Shown piece after piece: positions 39,847-51,057 of a stretch of DNA of 64,000 bases. The notes under the pieces are model-generated. The model was not told where the DNA came from. It ran no database searches and worked only from the letters and a program-made list of their open reading frames with translations. Made by a program: the position numbers and the translations under genes. How positions within the stretch are numbered: the first letter of the stretch is position 1; the number at the start of each line of letters is the position of its first letter. This stretch comes from Sulfuricurvum sp. (GTDB lineage: Bacteria > Campylobacterota > Campylobacteria > Campylobacterales > Sulfurimonadaceae): contig JAUYAU010000001.1 of the NCBI GenBank assembly GCA_030693335.1, positions 263,796-327,795 on the forward strand, given 5' to 3'.

Positions 39847-40689
39847 TTATCCCTTTATTTTGAAAGCTTTTGCCTCAACATTTTGGCGAATTGTACCCAT
39901 TGCATCTTGTACGGATTTTTCACCTTGAAATGGTCCTACAAGAACTTTGGTGACAGAACCTGATTTTTGCGTTGTGTATTTCATTCCGCTTGCATTGAGA
40001 CGATCAAACAAAGCTTTATTCGGCTCGTTGGTAAATGATCCTACCTGAATATAATAGGTTGTTTGTACACCGGGTGATGGTGCAGTAGCTGCTTTGGTTT
40101 CTGTTTTTACTTCTGGCGTTTTAGAAGCTACAACAGGTGCAGCAATCTCTTTAGGAACTGCTTGTACGCTCTTTTTAGGTTGAACTGTTTTAACTTGTTT
40201 AATAACAGGCTTTCCTTGAACTTTTTCAGCATCAACTATTGGCTGAGTTTTTACAGGTTTGGGTGCAGGTACTGATTTAACAGCGACAGGTGCAGCTTGA
40301 ATGCTTGATTTTTGCGCAGGAATACTGGCAGCCACAGGTTCTATAATCGTATTTTGAGTTGGAGGTATATTTTGTAATGATTCTTCTTTGATTTTTTGGG
40401 CAACTTGATTGAGATCAGATGTGCCTTGTGCTGTTTCATTGCCTTCTTGAATGATTTCTACCGGCTCAAATAATGGGTCATTAATGATTTCAGTAGGTGC
40501 TGTTGGTTCCGGCGGTAAAATAGCTTGCGGTGATTTTTGAACTTCATCATTTTTAAGCGAGTTCATAATGACCAATACAATAATCAATATTAATGTAAAA
40601 GTTGCAATTGCTAGTAAAAGCTTTTTACTCGCGGTATTGGAACTGCTTTTATTTAATATGATGTCGTTGAGTTCATTTTTTTCTTCCAT
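39847..40689 (-). CDS. SPOR-domain membrane protein
   Basis: N-terminal TM, Pro/Lys/Ala-rich linker, YYIQVGSFTNEPNKALFDRLNASG..VLVGPF. Confidence 0.88.
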   Translation of the reverse strand: MEEKNELNDIILNKSSSNTASKKLLLAIATFTLILIIVLVIMNSLKNDEVQKSPQAILPPEPTAPTEIINDPLFEPVEIIQEGNETAQGTSDLNQVAQKIKEESLQNIPPTQNTIIEPVAASIPAQKSSIQAAPVAVKSVPAPKPVKTQPIVDAEKVQGKPVIKQVKTVQPKKSVQAVPKEIAAPVVASKTPEVKTETKAATAPSPGVQTTYYIQVGSFTNEPNKALFDRLNASGMKYTTQKSGSVTKVLVGPFQGEKSVQDAMGTIRQNVEAKAFKIKG

Positions 40690-40707
40690 GTTTTGCTCCT
40701 GTTAGCG

Positions 40708-41250
40708 TTACATATGTTTTGACCAAGAAGCACCGCGTTCTTTAGCATATACTTCATAGGGCAAGTTGAGGATATTGTATTCCAGCGGCAATTCGTCCGT
40801 TGGGAACATTCTCCATTGTTTAGGCTGTTTTGCAGCCAATTTCATTGAAATTGTTTTTCCTAATTGTATCGCTTCTTGAAATGTAGTGTGTCCCTTGTGT
40901 ATATACACATGCAAATGGCCGGGTGTTTTCGTTTCATAAGCGGTAAAATTGATGTATCCTTCTTCACGTAGCAATAATTGTGCCTTATGATAAAAACGCT
41001 GAGGATCATTGCCATTATAGTCAATGACAATATTCTCAACTTTGTTATGCTGATTGATGAGTGAGTGAGCAATAGTAATTTGTTTTTTTAGGTGTTGATC
41101 GATAAGTGATTGACTCAACATTTTATTTATACGCTCATATTTATTGAAAAATGTTCGGCCCTTATACTCTATTTTACTGACCATTTCATTCTGCTTCAGC
41201 CAATAGTGGTCTGAAACAATTTTTATCAATTTCAAATCCATAGAAGTCAT
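40708..41250 (-). CDS. DUF1882-like conserved Campylobacterota protein
   Basis: Position directly downstream of glyA and upstream of the SPOR gene, matching remembered Campylobacter/Helicobacter gene order. Confidence 0.6.
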   Translation of the reverse strand: MTSMDLKLIKIVSDHYWLKQNEMVSKIEYKGRTFFNKYERINKMLSQSLIDQHLKKQITIAHSLINQHNKVENIVIDYNGNDPQRFYHKAQLLLREEGYINFTAYETKTPGHLHVYIHKGHTTFQEAIQLGKTISMKLAAKQPKQWRMFPTDELPLEYNILNLPYEVYAKERGASWSKHM

Positions 41251-41294
41251 TTTAGCTCCATTTTAATAGCCTTGGAAAATCCAAAGCCATTGTA

Positions 41295-42542
41295 TCAATA
41301 AGTTGGTTGTTTGTAAATGATAAATCCGCGTGCAAGGGCTTTTAACTCTTCTTTGATAGCAGATTGTTTTTGTGTATTTTCAATATCATCCAAAACATCC
41401 GCAATTTTATTAGCAATAATTTCAAATTCTTTTTCTTTCATCCCGCGAGATGTCAGAGCAGGGCTTCCGATACGGATACCGCTGGTAACGAATGGAGAAC
41501 GTGTTTCACCAGGGACAGTATTTTTATTGACAGTAATACCGGCATTGCCCAGTGCAGCATCTGCCTCTTTACCGCTAAATGGTTTATTTAGAAAAGATAC
41601 AAGGATAAGATGATTATCAGTACCACCGCTAACGATGTCATAACCACGTTTAATCAGTACATCTGCTAATACTTTTGCATTCGCTTTAACTTGTTTGGCG
41701 TAGGTTTTCCATTCATCAGAAAGATTGAATTTAAATCCAACCGCTTTAGCTGCAATTACATGTACCAATGGTCCACCCTGAAGTGCCGGGAAAATTGCAG
41801 AATTGATTTTTTTGGCGATATCTTCATCATTGGTCATGATCATACCGCCACGAGGACCGGCGAGTGTTTTATGCGTAGTTGTGGTAACGACATCTGCATA
41901 TGGGAATGGACTAGGGTGTTCACCTGCACACACAAGACCTGCGATATGGGCGATATCTGCGAATAATATAGCACCTACCGCATCCGCTATCTCACGGAAC
42001 TTAGCAAAATCGATCTCACGTGCATACGCAGATGCGCCACATACGATGATTTTCGGCTGGACAATTTTTGCAATGTCCAATACGCGCTCATAATTGATAC
42101 GTCCGTCAAGCTCTACGCCGTATGAAAAACTATGATAGTTTTTACCTGAAAAACTGACTTTAGAACCATGTGTCAAATGACCGCCATGGCTCAAATCCAT
42201 ACCTAATAATTTGTCACCCGCTTGTAGAAGTGCTGCATAAACTGCACCGTTTGCTGATGAACCTGAATGAGGCTGTACGTTAGCAAAGTTACATCCGAAT
42301 AGCTTGCATGCACGGTCAATTGCAAGCTGCTCAACGCCATCAGCATATTCGCATCCGCCATAATAACGCTTTGCAGGATAACCTTCAGCGTATTTGTTCG
42401 TAAATACACTTCCCATAGCTTCCATGACAGCAGGAAGGGTAAAATTTTCAGAAGCAATCATTTCTAAATGGTCACTTTGACGCTCTAACTCTTTTTCACA
42501 CAGTGTGTAGATTTCATTATCATATTCTTTTAGGAAACTCAT
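41295..42542 (-). CDS. glyA: serine hydroxymethyltransferase
   Basis: [35 protein letters not shown]. Confidence 0.98.
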   Translation of the reverse strand: MSFLKEYDNEIYTLCEKELERQSDHLEMIASENFTLPAVMEAMGSVFTNKYAEGYPAKRYYGGCEYADGVEQLAIDRACKLFGCNFANVQPHSGSSANGAVYAALLQAGDKLLGMDLSHGGHLTHGSKVSFSGKNYHSFSYGVELDGRINYERVLDIAKIVQPKIIVCGASAYAREIDFAKFREIADAVGAILFADIAHIAGLVCAGEHPSPFPYADVVTTTTHKTLAGPRGGMIMTNDEDIAKKINSAIFPALQGGPLVHVIAAKAVGFKFNLSDEWKTYAKQVKANAKVLADVLIKRGYDIVSGGTDNHLILVSFLNKPFSGKEADAALGNAGITVNKNTVPGETRSPFVTSGIRIGSPALTSRGMKEKEFEIIANKIADVLDDIENTQKQSAIKEELKALARGFIIYKQPTY

Positions 42543-44056
42543 TTTTCTTCTCCGTTATTAATTTGGTTGTGGTGTACAGGTTTCATTGCAGGGAATAGCA
42601 ATACATCCCGAATTGAGTGTTGATTGGTAAGCATCATGACCAAGCGATCAATACCGATACCTTGGCCGGCTGTCGGTGCCATACCATAGGAGAGGGCAGT
42701 GACAAAGTCTTCGTCCATATCATGTGCTTCGTCATCGCCACTGGTTTTTGCTGCCATTTGTCCCTCAAAACGTTCAAGTTGATCAATCGGGTCATTAAGT
42801 TCGCTAAATGCATTGGCAATTTCACGTCCCGCAATGAAAAGTTCAAAACGGTCTGTTAGCTCTGGCCGCTCATCATTACGACGTGCCAATGGAGAAATTT
42901 CAACTGGATAGTGGGTAATGAATGTTGGGTTAATCAATTTATCCTCAACAAACTCATCAAATAATTCGCCCTGTAGTTGTCCAAGATTCATAGCAGGCTT
43001 TATTTCTAAATTATGGGATTTTAAATAATCTAATATGGCTTGCTTGTCATTGACGACATTAATAGGCACACCGCCTATTTTGGTGAGACTTTCAACAAGT
43101 TCAATTTCGGTAAATTGGTCAAAATCGATTTCCAACTCTCCATAAGGAAGACGTTTAGGAAGATTAAGGTGATCAAATAAATAATTAAAATATTCTTTGG
43201 TAAGCACAATTAAATCTTTATAGGTTTTAAATGCCCAATAAAATTCTATAGAAGTGAATTCAGGATTATGGGTTGCATCCATTCCTTCATTACGAAAATT
43301 ACGATTAATTTCAAAAACGGCTTCAAACCCGCCAACGATAAGACGTTTGAGATAAAGTTCAGGGGCAATACGTAAAAAACGATCCACTCCAAGAGCATTG
43401 TGATGGGTCATAAACGGTTTAGCGTTTGCACCGCCGGCAATCGGGTGCATCATCGGTGTTTCGACTTCTAAAAAGCCTTTATCTTCAAAGAAACGACGCG
43501 TAAGACTTACCACTTTACTGCGGATATGGAACGTCTTGCGTACTTCGGAATTCATAATGAGATCGAGGTAGCGCTGACGGTAACGCATCTCTTTATCTTG
43601 AAGCCCATGAAATTTTTCAGGTAATGGAGAAATTGCTTTGGTTAAAAGTGTTAACTCATGCGCATGCAAAGAAAGTTCACCCTGTTGTGTAACAAACGGA
43701 TATCCGGTTACTTCGATAATGTCTCCAACTTCAATAAGCTTTTTAAAGACATCATTGTAAAAATTTTCAGGAAGATTGTCCCGTGCAACATAAACTTGCA
43801 GCATACCGCTTTCATCTTCAATTTTAAGAAAACTTGCTTTTCCCATAATACGAAACAGTTTAATTCTTCCGGCAACTGTGTAATGGCGATTTTCATCGCG
43901 TTTTTCTTCTGTATGCGCTAGATCAGAATTGACATTGTGATATTTTTCAATGGTTGTATTGCGATTTGAATTATTTGCATAGGGATCTATTCCCATATCT
44001 CGTAGTTGATTGGCTTTTTCGATTCGTTGAAGAACATATTGATTGTCGAAAGTCAC
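42539..44056 (-). CDS. lysS: lysyl-tRNA synthetase (class II)
   Basis: [50 protein letters not shown]. Confidence 0.98.
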   Translation of the reverse strand: MTFDNQYVLQRIEKANQLRDMGIDPYANNSNRNTTIEKYHNVNSDLAHTEEKRDENRHYTVAGRIKLFRIMGKASFLKIEDESGMLQVYVARDNLPENFYNDVFKKLIEVGDIIEVTGYPFVTQQGELSLHAHELTLLTKAISPLPEKFHGLQDKEMRYRQRYLDLIMNSEVRKTFHIRSKVVSLTRRFFEDKGFLEVETPMMHPIAGGANAKPFMTHHNALGVDRFLRIAPELYLKRLIVGGFEAVFEINRNFRNEGMDATHNPEFTSIEFYWAFKTYKDLIVLTKEYFNYLFDHLNLPKRLPYGELEIDFDQFTEIELVESLTKIGGVPINVVNDKQAILDYLKSHNLEIKPAMNLGQLQGELFDEFVEDKLINPTFITHYPVEISPLARRNDERPELTDRFELFIAGREIANAFSELNDPIDQLERFEGQMAAKTSGDDEAHDMDEDFVTALSYGMAPTAGQGIGIDRLVMMLTNQHSIRDVLLFPAMKPVHHNQINNGEEK

Positions 44057-44067
44057 TGGTGTGCCCT

Positions 44068-44550
44068 TTATTTTTTCATTTTACTTTGACATACTTGACA
44101 GATGCCATAGATTTGCATTGAGTGCTCTTGTATTAAAAATCCTAACTCTTCTGCTATCTTTTTTTGTCTGGTTTCAATCTCATCATCGACAAATTCACTG
44201 ATTTCACCGCATTGGGTGCAAATAATATGGTCATGATGATCTTTAGCACCCAGCTCGTATTTTTTTCCCTGTGCCCCAAAAGAAAGAGACGTAACCATGT
44301 CTGAATCTTCCAATAATGAAAGTGTTCGGTATACGGTTGCAATACCCGTATTAAGATCAGGATGTTTTTCTTGAATAAGATGGTGAAGAGATTCCGGTGT
44401 GAGATGCTCATCAGAACTGTAAAGCATTTCGAGTATCACTTCACGTTGGATTGTAAATTTCAAACCATTATCTCTAAGAAGTTGTTTAAAATCACTTAGA
44501 AGTTTATTGTATTCGACGCAGCGTTGTGAAAAATCAGTATGAGCGCTCAT
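44068..44550 (-). CDS. fur: Fur-family ferric uptake regulator
   Basis: [51 protein letters not shown], two CxxC; gene order cvpA-fur-lysS. Confidence 0.92.
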   Translation of the reverse strand: MSAHTDFSQRCVEYNKLLSDFKQLLRDNGLKFTIQREVILEMLYSSDEHLTPESLHHLIQEKHPDLNTGIATVYRTLSLLEDSDMVTSLSFGAQGKKYELGAKDHHDHIICTQCGEISEFVDDEIETRQKKIAEELGFLIQEHSMQIYGICQVCQSKMKK

Positions 44551-44553
44551 ATC

Positions 44554-45114
44554 TTATTTTTCTTTCTCTTGATCTTTGTCATCGGCTGCATGGGAATCAC
44601 TTTCATTGCTGTCACTCATCATATTGACTACTTCACCGGTTTCGATGTGAAGTATGAAGTCTCCCGTTGCTACCATCGGTTCAAAAAATACACTGTCTTT
44701 CATTTTATCACCAAAGTTTTCACGAATAGCAGTGACACTGAATAATGCATATACAATGACGGACATGATAAAGAAAAACTTGCTGGCACCTACGAAGAAG
44801 CCTAGTATTTGATCAACAATACCAAGACCGCTTAGACTGCTTAGGCGTTTAAAACCAGCACCAAGTGCAACCATCAACAACCAAAATATACCCACGGTAA
44901 ATACAAAACCGACAAGATTGACAGCGGCTGAAGTTTCAAAATGTAAAAGAGATTCATTTAAAAATCTGCCGATAGGACCACCAATATGTGAAGCTACAAA
45001 GAGACCTCCCACAATTCCTATAAGACCAAAAAGTTCTTTTGAAAATCCATTCATTAGCCCCTTAAGTCCCAATAACAACACAATACTGCCAACAGCGACA
45101 TCAAAATAATTCAT
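44554..45114 (-). CDS. CvpA-family membrane protein
   Basis: FDVAVGSIVLLLGLKGLMNGFSKELFGLIGIVGGLFVA. Confidence 0.88.
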   Translation of the reverse strand: MNYFDVAVGSIVLLLGLKGLMNGFSKELFGLIGIVGGLFVASHIGGPIGRFLNESLLHFETSAAVNLVGFVFTVGIFWLLMVALGAGFKRLSSLSGLGIVDQILGFFVGASKFFFIMSVIVYALFSVTAIRENFGDKMKDSVFFEPMVATGDFILHIETGEVVNMMSDSNESDSHAADDKDQEKEK

Positions 45115-45118
45115 TTTA

Positions 45119-46045
45119 TTAAATCTCCATTTCTAAACGGTCTTTACCGGATTTTTTAGCGCGATATAGCGCGATATCAGAACGATGAATAAGGGTATCC
45201 AGTGTATCATCATCACGTACAGGAGTTAAGCCAATACTCAACGTTACACTTATTTGTTCATTTTGATATAAAGGCTTATTTTGACGTGTTAAATTTAATA
45301 GGCGAGTAGCAACAAGGGTCGCCCCTTCCAAGTTGGTTCTATTCAGAATAATTACAAACTCTTCCCCTCCAAAACGGTAGAGTTTATCTCCATCCCTTAG
45401 TGTTTTTTTAAGTAGTTTTGAGACAAATATTAAAACTTTGTCTCCTGCAATATGCCCGTATTTATCATTAATCGATTTGAAATTATCAATATCAATCATA
45501 AGGATGAACATTTCATGGGAAAATCGATCTTTTGATAATAGCTCAGTAAAATGTTTTTGTAATGCATGCCGATTGTAAGCTTTTGTAAGCGGATCAAGGG
45601 TCGTTGTAATTTCTAGTTCATGCACCTGATTGTTTAATTCTTGAATTATTTGGTTGGCCCGACCAACTTCACTGTTCAGGTGTGACTGTAAATCACACAT
45701 TTTTTCAGAGATTAGAGAAAAATCGATATAGTTTTTCACACTATCACAGCCTAGAAGGTCAGATTGCTCATCACTGATATTCTCTATTATTTTATTGCTT
45801 TTGGCAAATGACCCAATGCTTTGGATAGCTATTTCTTTATAGGCATTATTTTTAGAATTGTGATATTCTTGTAAATCAAGGGAACCATCGAGGTATGAGT
45901 CCAAAATGTCCTTTGTTGCAGTAGAAACCAATTCAGCAAAATCACTGAAAGCTATATTTGTTTGTCTGGCACTTGCAGATTCTAGATGAAAGGAGAGTTC
46001 TTTGCAAAAAAGGGAAAGAAATGGGTGAATTTGAGTTGATTCCAT
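45119..46045 (-). CDS. diguanylate cyclase (GGDEF)
   Basis: DPLTKAYNRHAL, GGEEF active site, RDGD inhibitory-site motif five residues upstream. Confidence 0.92.
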   Translation of the reverse strand: MESTQIHPFLSLFCKELSFHLESASARQTNIAFSDFAELVSTATKDILDSYLDGSLDLQEYHNSKNNAYKEIAIQSIGSFAKSNKIIENISDEQSDLLGCDSVKNYIDFSLISEKMCDLQSHLNSEVGRANQIIQELNNQVHELEITTTLDPLTKAYNRHALQKHFTELLSKDRFSHEMFILMIDIDNFKSINDKYGHIAGDKVLIFVSKLLKKTLRDGDKLYRFGGEEFVIILNRTNLEGATLVATRLLNLTRQNKPLYQNEQISVTLSIGLTPVRDDDTLDTLIHRSDIALYRAKKSGKDRLEMEI

Positions 46046-46247
46046 GGGCTCTCTTAAAATAGGCTTGAATGCGAAATATTTAGGGCTGTATTAGTGCTTG
46101 TAATGACGCAATTATACTTTTTAAAACATAAATAGAGCTTTCATATGGGTAAAATCAGTCCATTTTTAGGATAATCCGATAGAATTCATATTCAAAAATA
46201 AATAAAAATATAAAATTTTTTGATTGAAATTGCAAGGAGAGCACAAT

Positions 46248-47597
46248 ATGGCTAATTGGAGTCGTTCTAGCTGGAGAGATATGCCTATAAAGCAGCAACC
46301 GGTTTATCCAGATACAAAACATTTAGAAGAGGTAGAGTCTCTTTTGAAAAACTATCCGCCACTTGTGTTTGCAGGGGAAGCACGCAACTTAAAAAAAAGC
46401 CTTGCCGATGTGTGCAATGGGAAAGCCTTTTTATTGCAAGGCGGAGATTGTGCGGAGAGTTTTTCAGAATTTCATGCGCATAATATTCGAGATACATTTA
46501 AAGTTATGATGCAAATGGCCGTTGTTATGACGTTTGCAGGAGGAGTTCCTGTAGTTAAAGTTGGACGTTTGGGCGGACAATTTGCCAAACCTCGTTCTTC
46601 TGATTATGAAACAATTAACGGGATCACACTACCAAGCTATCGTGGAGATATTATCAATGGCGTTGATTTTACGGAAACTTCGCGTGTACCGGATCCGCAG
46701 CGAATGGTTCAAGCGTATAATCAATCAGCAGCAACATTAAATTTACTTCGTGCCTTTGCATCAGGTGGATTGGCTGATTTACATCAGGTTCATGCCTGGA
46801 ATCTTGGATTTGTAGGCCAAAATGAGTTAACTCAAAAATACGAAGAGCTTTCACGGCAAATTGACGATTCTTTGCGCTTTATGGCTGCATGCGGAATCAC
46901 TTCAGATACGTATCGTACTCTTCGCGAAACTGATTTTTATACGTCTCATGAAGCACTTTTATTGCCATATGAAGAAGCATTTACGCGTCAAGACTCAATG
47001 ACAGGGGAATGGTACGATGTTTCATCGCATATGTTATGGATAGGTGATCGCACGCGTCAGCTTGATGGTGCACATGTTGAGTTTATGCGTGGTATTCACA
47101 ATCCGATTGGACTTAAAGCCGGTCCATCAATGGATACGGACGATTTGATCCGTTTATGCGATGTTCTTAATCCAAATAATGAAGCAGGCCGTTTAAATAT
47201 TATTGTACGTATGGGAGCTGATAAAGTAGGCGAGGGTATGCCTAAGTTGATTCAAGCGATTGAACGTGAAGGTAAAAAAGTTCTCTGGAGCTGTGATCCG
47301 ATGCACGGGAATACCATTACAAGTAGCGGTGGTTATAAAACACGGCCGGTAGATGCTGTTCTCAAAGAGATGAAACAGTTCTTTCAAGTTCATAAATCTG
47401 AAGGAACCTATGCAGGTGGTGTTCATTTGGAAATGACCGGCAAAAATGTGACGGAATGTCTCGGAGGATCGTTTGAGATTACTGAAGAGAATTTGCAAAG
47501 CCGTTATCATACTCATTGTGACCCACGTCTTAATGCGGATCAATCACTTGAGTTGGCCTTCCTTATTGCAGACACACTTAGAGAAGCACATCCTTAA
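46248..47597 (+). CDS. class II 3-deoxy-7-phosphoheptulonate synthase
   Basis: [46 protein letters not shown]; start refined to ATG 46248. Confidence 0.95.
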   Translation: MANWSRSSWRDMPIKQQPVYPDTKHLEEVESLLKNYPPLVFAGEARNLKKSLADVCNGKAFLLQGGDCAESFSEFHAHNIRDTFKVMMQMAVVMTFAGGVPVVKVGRLGGQFAKPRSSDYETINGITLPSYRGDIINGVDFTETSRVPDPQRMVQAYNQSAATLNLLRAFASGGLADLHQVHAWNLGFVGQNELTQKYEELSRQIDDSLRFMAACGITSDTYRTLRETDFYTSHEALLLPYEEAFTRQDSMTGEWYDVSSHMLWIGDRTRQLDGAHVEFMRGIHNPIGLKAGPSMDTDDLIRLCDVLNPNNEAGRLNIIVRMGADKVGEGMPKLIQAIEREGKKVLWSCDPMHGNTITSSGGYKTRPVDAVLKEMKQFFQVHKSEGTYAGGVHLEMTGKNVTECLGGSFEITEENLQSRYHTHCDPRLNADQSLELAFLIADTLREAHP

Positions 47598-47617
47598 CTA
47601 ACTGCCAGATTAATGCT

Positions 47618-47638
47618 TTTTCCCTTCTAAAGGGAAAA
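47618..47638. terminator. bidirectional intrinsic terminator between convergent DAHP synthase and pilT
   Basis: TTTTCCCTT-CTA-AAGGGAAAA hairpin, 9-bp perfect stem, between converging genes. Confidence 0.65.
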
Positions 47639-47641
47639 GTA

Positions 47642-48712
47642 CTACATGGACTCAATAATACGTATTAATTCATCCGGTTTATTTGAATACTGTATTGCTG
47701 TATCTTTACTAACCAATTTCTTACGCAAAAATTCTACAAGTTCTTGGGTTTGTGTTGTCATTCCTGTTGAAGTTTGATTGAGTTGCATTTGAGAATAAAT
47801 TTGGTGTACTTTATCTTCACGTATTAAATTGGCAATCGCTGGATTGGTAATCATAACTTCTTGTGCAGCAATACGACCTCCACCGATTTTAGGAAGAAGA
47901 GCCTGAGCAATAACAGCAATCAGTGAGGTTGAGAGTTGTGCACGTACTTGCGGTTGCTCATCTCCGCTAAAAACATCAATAATACGATTGATTGTGCTGG
48001 GAGCTGAATTTGTATGAAGAGTACCAAATACTAGATGCCCTGTTTCTGCCGCAGTTAATGCTGCGGTAATCGTTTCGCGGTCACGCATTTCCCCAATCAA
48101 AATAACGTCCGGATCTTGCCGCAAGGCAAATTTGAGTGCGGCAGCAAAGCTGGCGGTATCGCTTCCAACATTTCGTTGTGAAAAGAGCGCTTTTTTGTTG
48201 GTATGAACAAACTCGACGGGATCTTCAACGGTAATGATATGTCGTGCTTCATTGAGATTGATTTCATTGAGCATGGCCGCAAGCGTTGTGGATTTACCGC
48301 TACCGGTTGGTCCGGTTACTAGAATAAGCCCTTTTTCGCGCTTAATAAGTTCTTTAAATATTTTTTTAGCATTCAAGTCGTCAAGCGAGGGGATGATGAC
48401 CGGAATAATACGAAAGGCACATGCGATTTCATCCATGGTTTTATAGTAATTCGCACGAAAACGGCCAACATCAGGAATAACGATTGAGAAATCAAGCTCG
48501 TTATGTTCTTCAAATGCTTTTTTCTGTTTTTCTGTTAAAAGAGAATAGGCCATCTCTTCGATTTGCTTTCCATCAAGTACTGGAAGGTTAAGAGCAACCA
48601 ATCGGCCATCGATACGAATTTGCGGCTCTGAACGACTTACTAAGTGTAAGTCAGACGATTTATAAGCGACAACGCTTTTAAGTAATTTATGTATGTCAAG
48701 TACTTGGCTCAT
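47642..48712 (-). CDS. pilT: type IV pilus twitching motility ATPase
   Basis: VTGPTGSGKSTTLAAMLNEIN, ITVEDPVEFVH, GEMRDRETITAALTAAETGHLVFGTLHTNSA. Confidence 0.96.
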   Translation of the reverse strand: MSQVLDIHKLLKSVVAYKSSDLHLVSRSEPQIRIDGRLVALNLPVLDGKQIEEMAYSLLTEKQKKAFEEHNELDFSIVIPDVGRFRANYYKTMDEIACAFRIIPVIIPSLDDLNAKKIFKELIKREKGLILVTGPTGSGKSTTLAAMLNEINLNEARHIITVEDPVEFVHTNKKALFSQRNVGSDTASFAAALKFALRQDPDVILIGEMRDRETITAALTAAETGHLVFGTLHTNSAPSTINRIIDVFSGDEQPQVRAQLSTSLIAVIAQALLPKIGGGRIAAQEVMITNPAIANLIREDKVHQIYSQMQLNQTSTGMTTQTQELVEFLRKKLVSKDTAIQYSNKPDELIRIIESM

Positions 48713-49053
48713 GGGTGAAAGATTCCTTCATATTTAGATAAATCGAAACCGACGATGATGTTTGAATTGTATTCTATCACGGGACGTTTAATAAGTAGAT
48801 TTTCTTTTGACATCCATTGTGCTTTATCGTTGTCATTTAAATCTAATGATTTAAGATTTAACGTTCTGTAGGTTGTTCCTTTGGTATTTAATAAAACTGA
48901 TATATCAACGTGAGTTAGCCATGCATTTATTTTATTAATATCTACGGGTGATATTTTAAAATCAACGAAATTGTAGGGAATGGATCGTTCGTTTAGAAAC
49001 TTGAGTGCTTTTTTAACAGAATCACAGTTTTTTATGCCATAAAGAGTAACCAT
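48709..49053 (-). CDS. ArsC/Spx-family (YffB-like) protein
   Basis: LYGIKNCDSVKKALKFLNERSIPYNFVDFK; LLIKRPVIEY. Confidence 0.85.
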   Translation of the reverse strand: MVTLYGIKNCDSVKKALKFLNERSIPYNFVDFKISPVDINKINAWLTHVDISVLLNTKGTTYRTLNLKSLDLNDNDKAQWMSKENLLIKRPVIEYNSNIIVGFDLSKYEGIFHP

Positions 49054-49058
49054 TAAAA

Positions 49059-49349
49059 TTACTCAATAATCTTTGGAACAATGAAAAAGTGATCCTTTGA
49101 GTGTGGCGCATTTGATAAAATATCATCATTGACAGTGCGATTGACGCGGCTTGTGTCATCGCGTAAATGTGTAGCAGAATCATTCATCGTAAATGTTGGA
49201 TTAACACCGTCTGTTGAGAGTTCTGAGAGATTATCAACAAAGGAGACAATTTCACTAAGCTGTGCAATCATTTCAGTTCTATGATCTTCAGGAATTTGGA
49301 GATAGGAGAGTTTTTCTAATCGCTGTAATAAATTTTCGTCAATTTTCAC
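49059..49349 (-). CDS. gatC: Asp/Glu-tRNA amidotransferase subunit C
   Basis: LEKLSYLQIPEDHRTEMIAQLSEIVSFVDNLSELSTDGVNPTF..LRDD. Confidence 0.92.
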   Translation of the reverse strand: MKIDENLLQRLEKLSYLQIPEDHRTEMIAQLSEIVSFVDNLSELSTDGVNPTFTMNDSATHLRDDTSRVNRTVNDDILSNAPHSKDHFFIVPKIIE

Positions 49350-49465
49350 TGTCGGCCCTTTGGTCTGAAATGTAATAACTTAATTGTAGCGAAATTATGG
49401 GTTTACTAAACTTTAACAATCTCTGGGATATTATTGTATCTTTAACACAACAGGCAGGAAGCTAT

Positions 49466-50065
49466 ATGAGCATTAAAGAGAATATTCAGACATTAAAAGA
49501 TGAGCTTAGCGCAGAAGAAAAATTTATTGAAAATGCAATACGTACAGAGCGTTTTGTCAAAAAATACCAAAAGCCACTGATGGCATCTGTTGTTTCATTA
49601 TTGTTAGCAGTAGGAGGAGCTATTGGATATCAGGCTTACGATCAAGCTAAAATAGAGAATTCTAATAAGGCTTTAAATGCTTTGTTATCAAATCCTGAGA
49701 ATAAAGAAGCGCTAAAAAATCTTGAAAAAGAAAATGATTCTTTGTATGAGTTATACACTTTATCTAAAGCTATTAAAGTAAGTGATATAAGTAGATTAAA
49801 GTCTCTTATGCAAGCAAAATCACCTGAAATTGCAGATATCGCAGCGTATGAAACAGCTGTATTGACAAAAGATCAAAAAGCACTTGAAAGTTATGCAAAA
49901 AAGCAGGATGCAATTTATCAGGATATGGCTCTGATAGAAATGGCAGTTATGCTGATTCAAAAAGGTGATGCAGCATCTGCCCATAGTAAATTGGCATTAA
50001 TTAAAGAGGATTCTGCAATGTATTCTACGGCCCAAACATTGAGTCACTTTGGAGTCAAAGAATGA
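49466..50065 (+). CDS. YfgM-like tetratricopeptide membrane protein
   Basis: Single TM then helical TPR-like repeats; start refined to ATG 49466. Confidence 0.6.
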   Translation: MSIKENIQTLKDELSAEEKFIENAIRTERFVKKYQKPLMASVVSLLLAVGGAIGYQAYDQAKIENSNKALNALLSNPENKEALKNLEKENDSLYELYTLSKAIKVSDISRLKSLMQAKSPEIADIAAYETAVLTKDQKALESYAKKQDAIYQDMALIEMAVMLIQKGDAASAHSKLALIKEDSAMYSTAQTLSHFGVKE

Positions 50066-51057
50066 AGAGTTTTTTCGTAAGCTTGTCTCTTTGCAGCGCA
50101 TTATTTTTAGTTGGATGTTCTCACAAAGAGGTTTATAAACCTGAGAATGTAAAAGGCGAATGGAAAAATGCAGGACGTTTGAGCGCATCAATTGAACAGC
50201 TATCACAGAGTGCTGCTGTACTCGAAAATGGGAATATTTTGACCAAAGAGGGTGAAAAAGTAGTTAAAATTTCCAATAAAAATCGTTTAATAAACCTTAG
50301 TGGCGGTTGGGTAATTACTCAAAACAGTGATAATAATCTTGAACTGTATCCAGAAGAAGGATTAGGTGAGCATGTAATTTTAGATCTTAATAGAACCGTT
50401 GCCGCTGCAAGTATTCAAGAGGATACATTAGCAATAGTATTTGCTAATAATGAAATAGCGCTGTATTCTTTATCAGGAAAAAAAATCATCTTTAAAGAAA
50501 GTTCTAGTGCTCCAATAGCCGTTGATGCGCGAATCGCTAATCCCTATTTTCTAAAAGACTTAGCTCTATTTCTAGGACTTGACGGAAAAATAATCATTGT
50601 AAATATTGCGAATAAACAAGTACTTCGTTCGATTATTGTAGGTTCGGAAGAGTATTTTAATAATATTACTTATCTCAATGTTATTGAAAACAATATGATC
50701 GCTTCTACAGGGAATACTATATTGGCATTGTCTGATAAAGAGCAGCGTGAAAAGTATGAAGTCAGAGATATTGCTTATACCAAAGAGGGTATTTGGTTGA
50801 CAACGAAACAGGGAGAAGTTATTGCTCTGAGTCCTACCTTGCAATATAAAGGAAAACAAAAATTTCCATTTGCCCATTTTGTGGGTATAAGTGTTCAAAA
50901 TGATCGCGTCTATGTCCTTGAACAAGAAGGGTACATGATAGCGCTTACTAAAAATCTTCTTTCCTACGATGTTTATGACATTGATATGAAGCATGAGCCT
51001 GTCTTTGTAGGAAATGATCGATTTTATTTTGATGATCGCTATATTTCTATTAAATAA
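50062..51057 (+). CDS. BamB-like beta-propeller lipoprotein
   Basis: Lipobox LVGC; repeated short beta segments (NGNILTKEGEKVVKI, GKIIIVNIANKQVLRSI, GNTILALSDKEQ, GEVIALSPTLQ); overlaps YfgM-like gene by 4 nt. Confidence 0.55.
   Translation: MKSFFVSLSLCSALFLVGCSHKEVYKPENVKGEWKNAGRLSASIEQLSQSAAVLENGNILTKEGEKVVKISNKNRLINLSGGWVITQNSDNNLELYPEEGLGEHVILDLNRTVAAASIQEDTLAIVFANNEIALYSLSGKKIIFKESSSAPIAVDARIANPYFLKDLALFLGLDGKIIIVNIANKQVLRSIIVGSEEYFNNITYLNVIENNMIASTGNTILALSDKEQREKYEVRDIAYTKEGIWLTTKQGEVIALSPTLQYKGKQKFPFAHFVGISVQNDRVYVLEQEGYMIALTKNLLSYDVYDIDMKHEPVFVGNDRFYFDDRYISIK

Noticed and set aside
39900-40560. Apparent low-complexity repeat (Pro/Lys/Ala-rich)
   Set aside because: Explained by the flexible linker of the SPOR-domain protein, not a DNA repeat or CRISPR.
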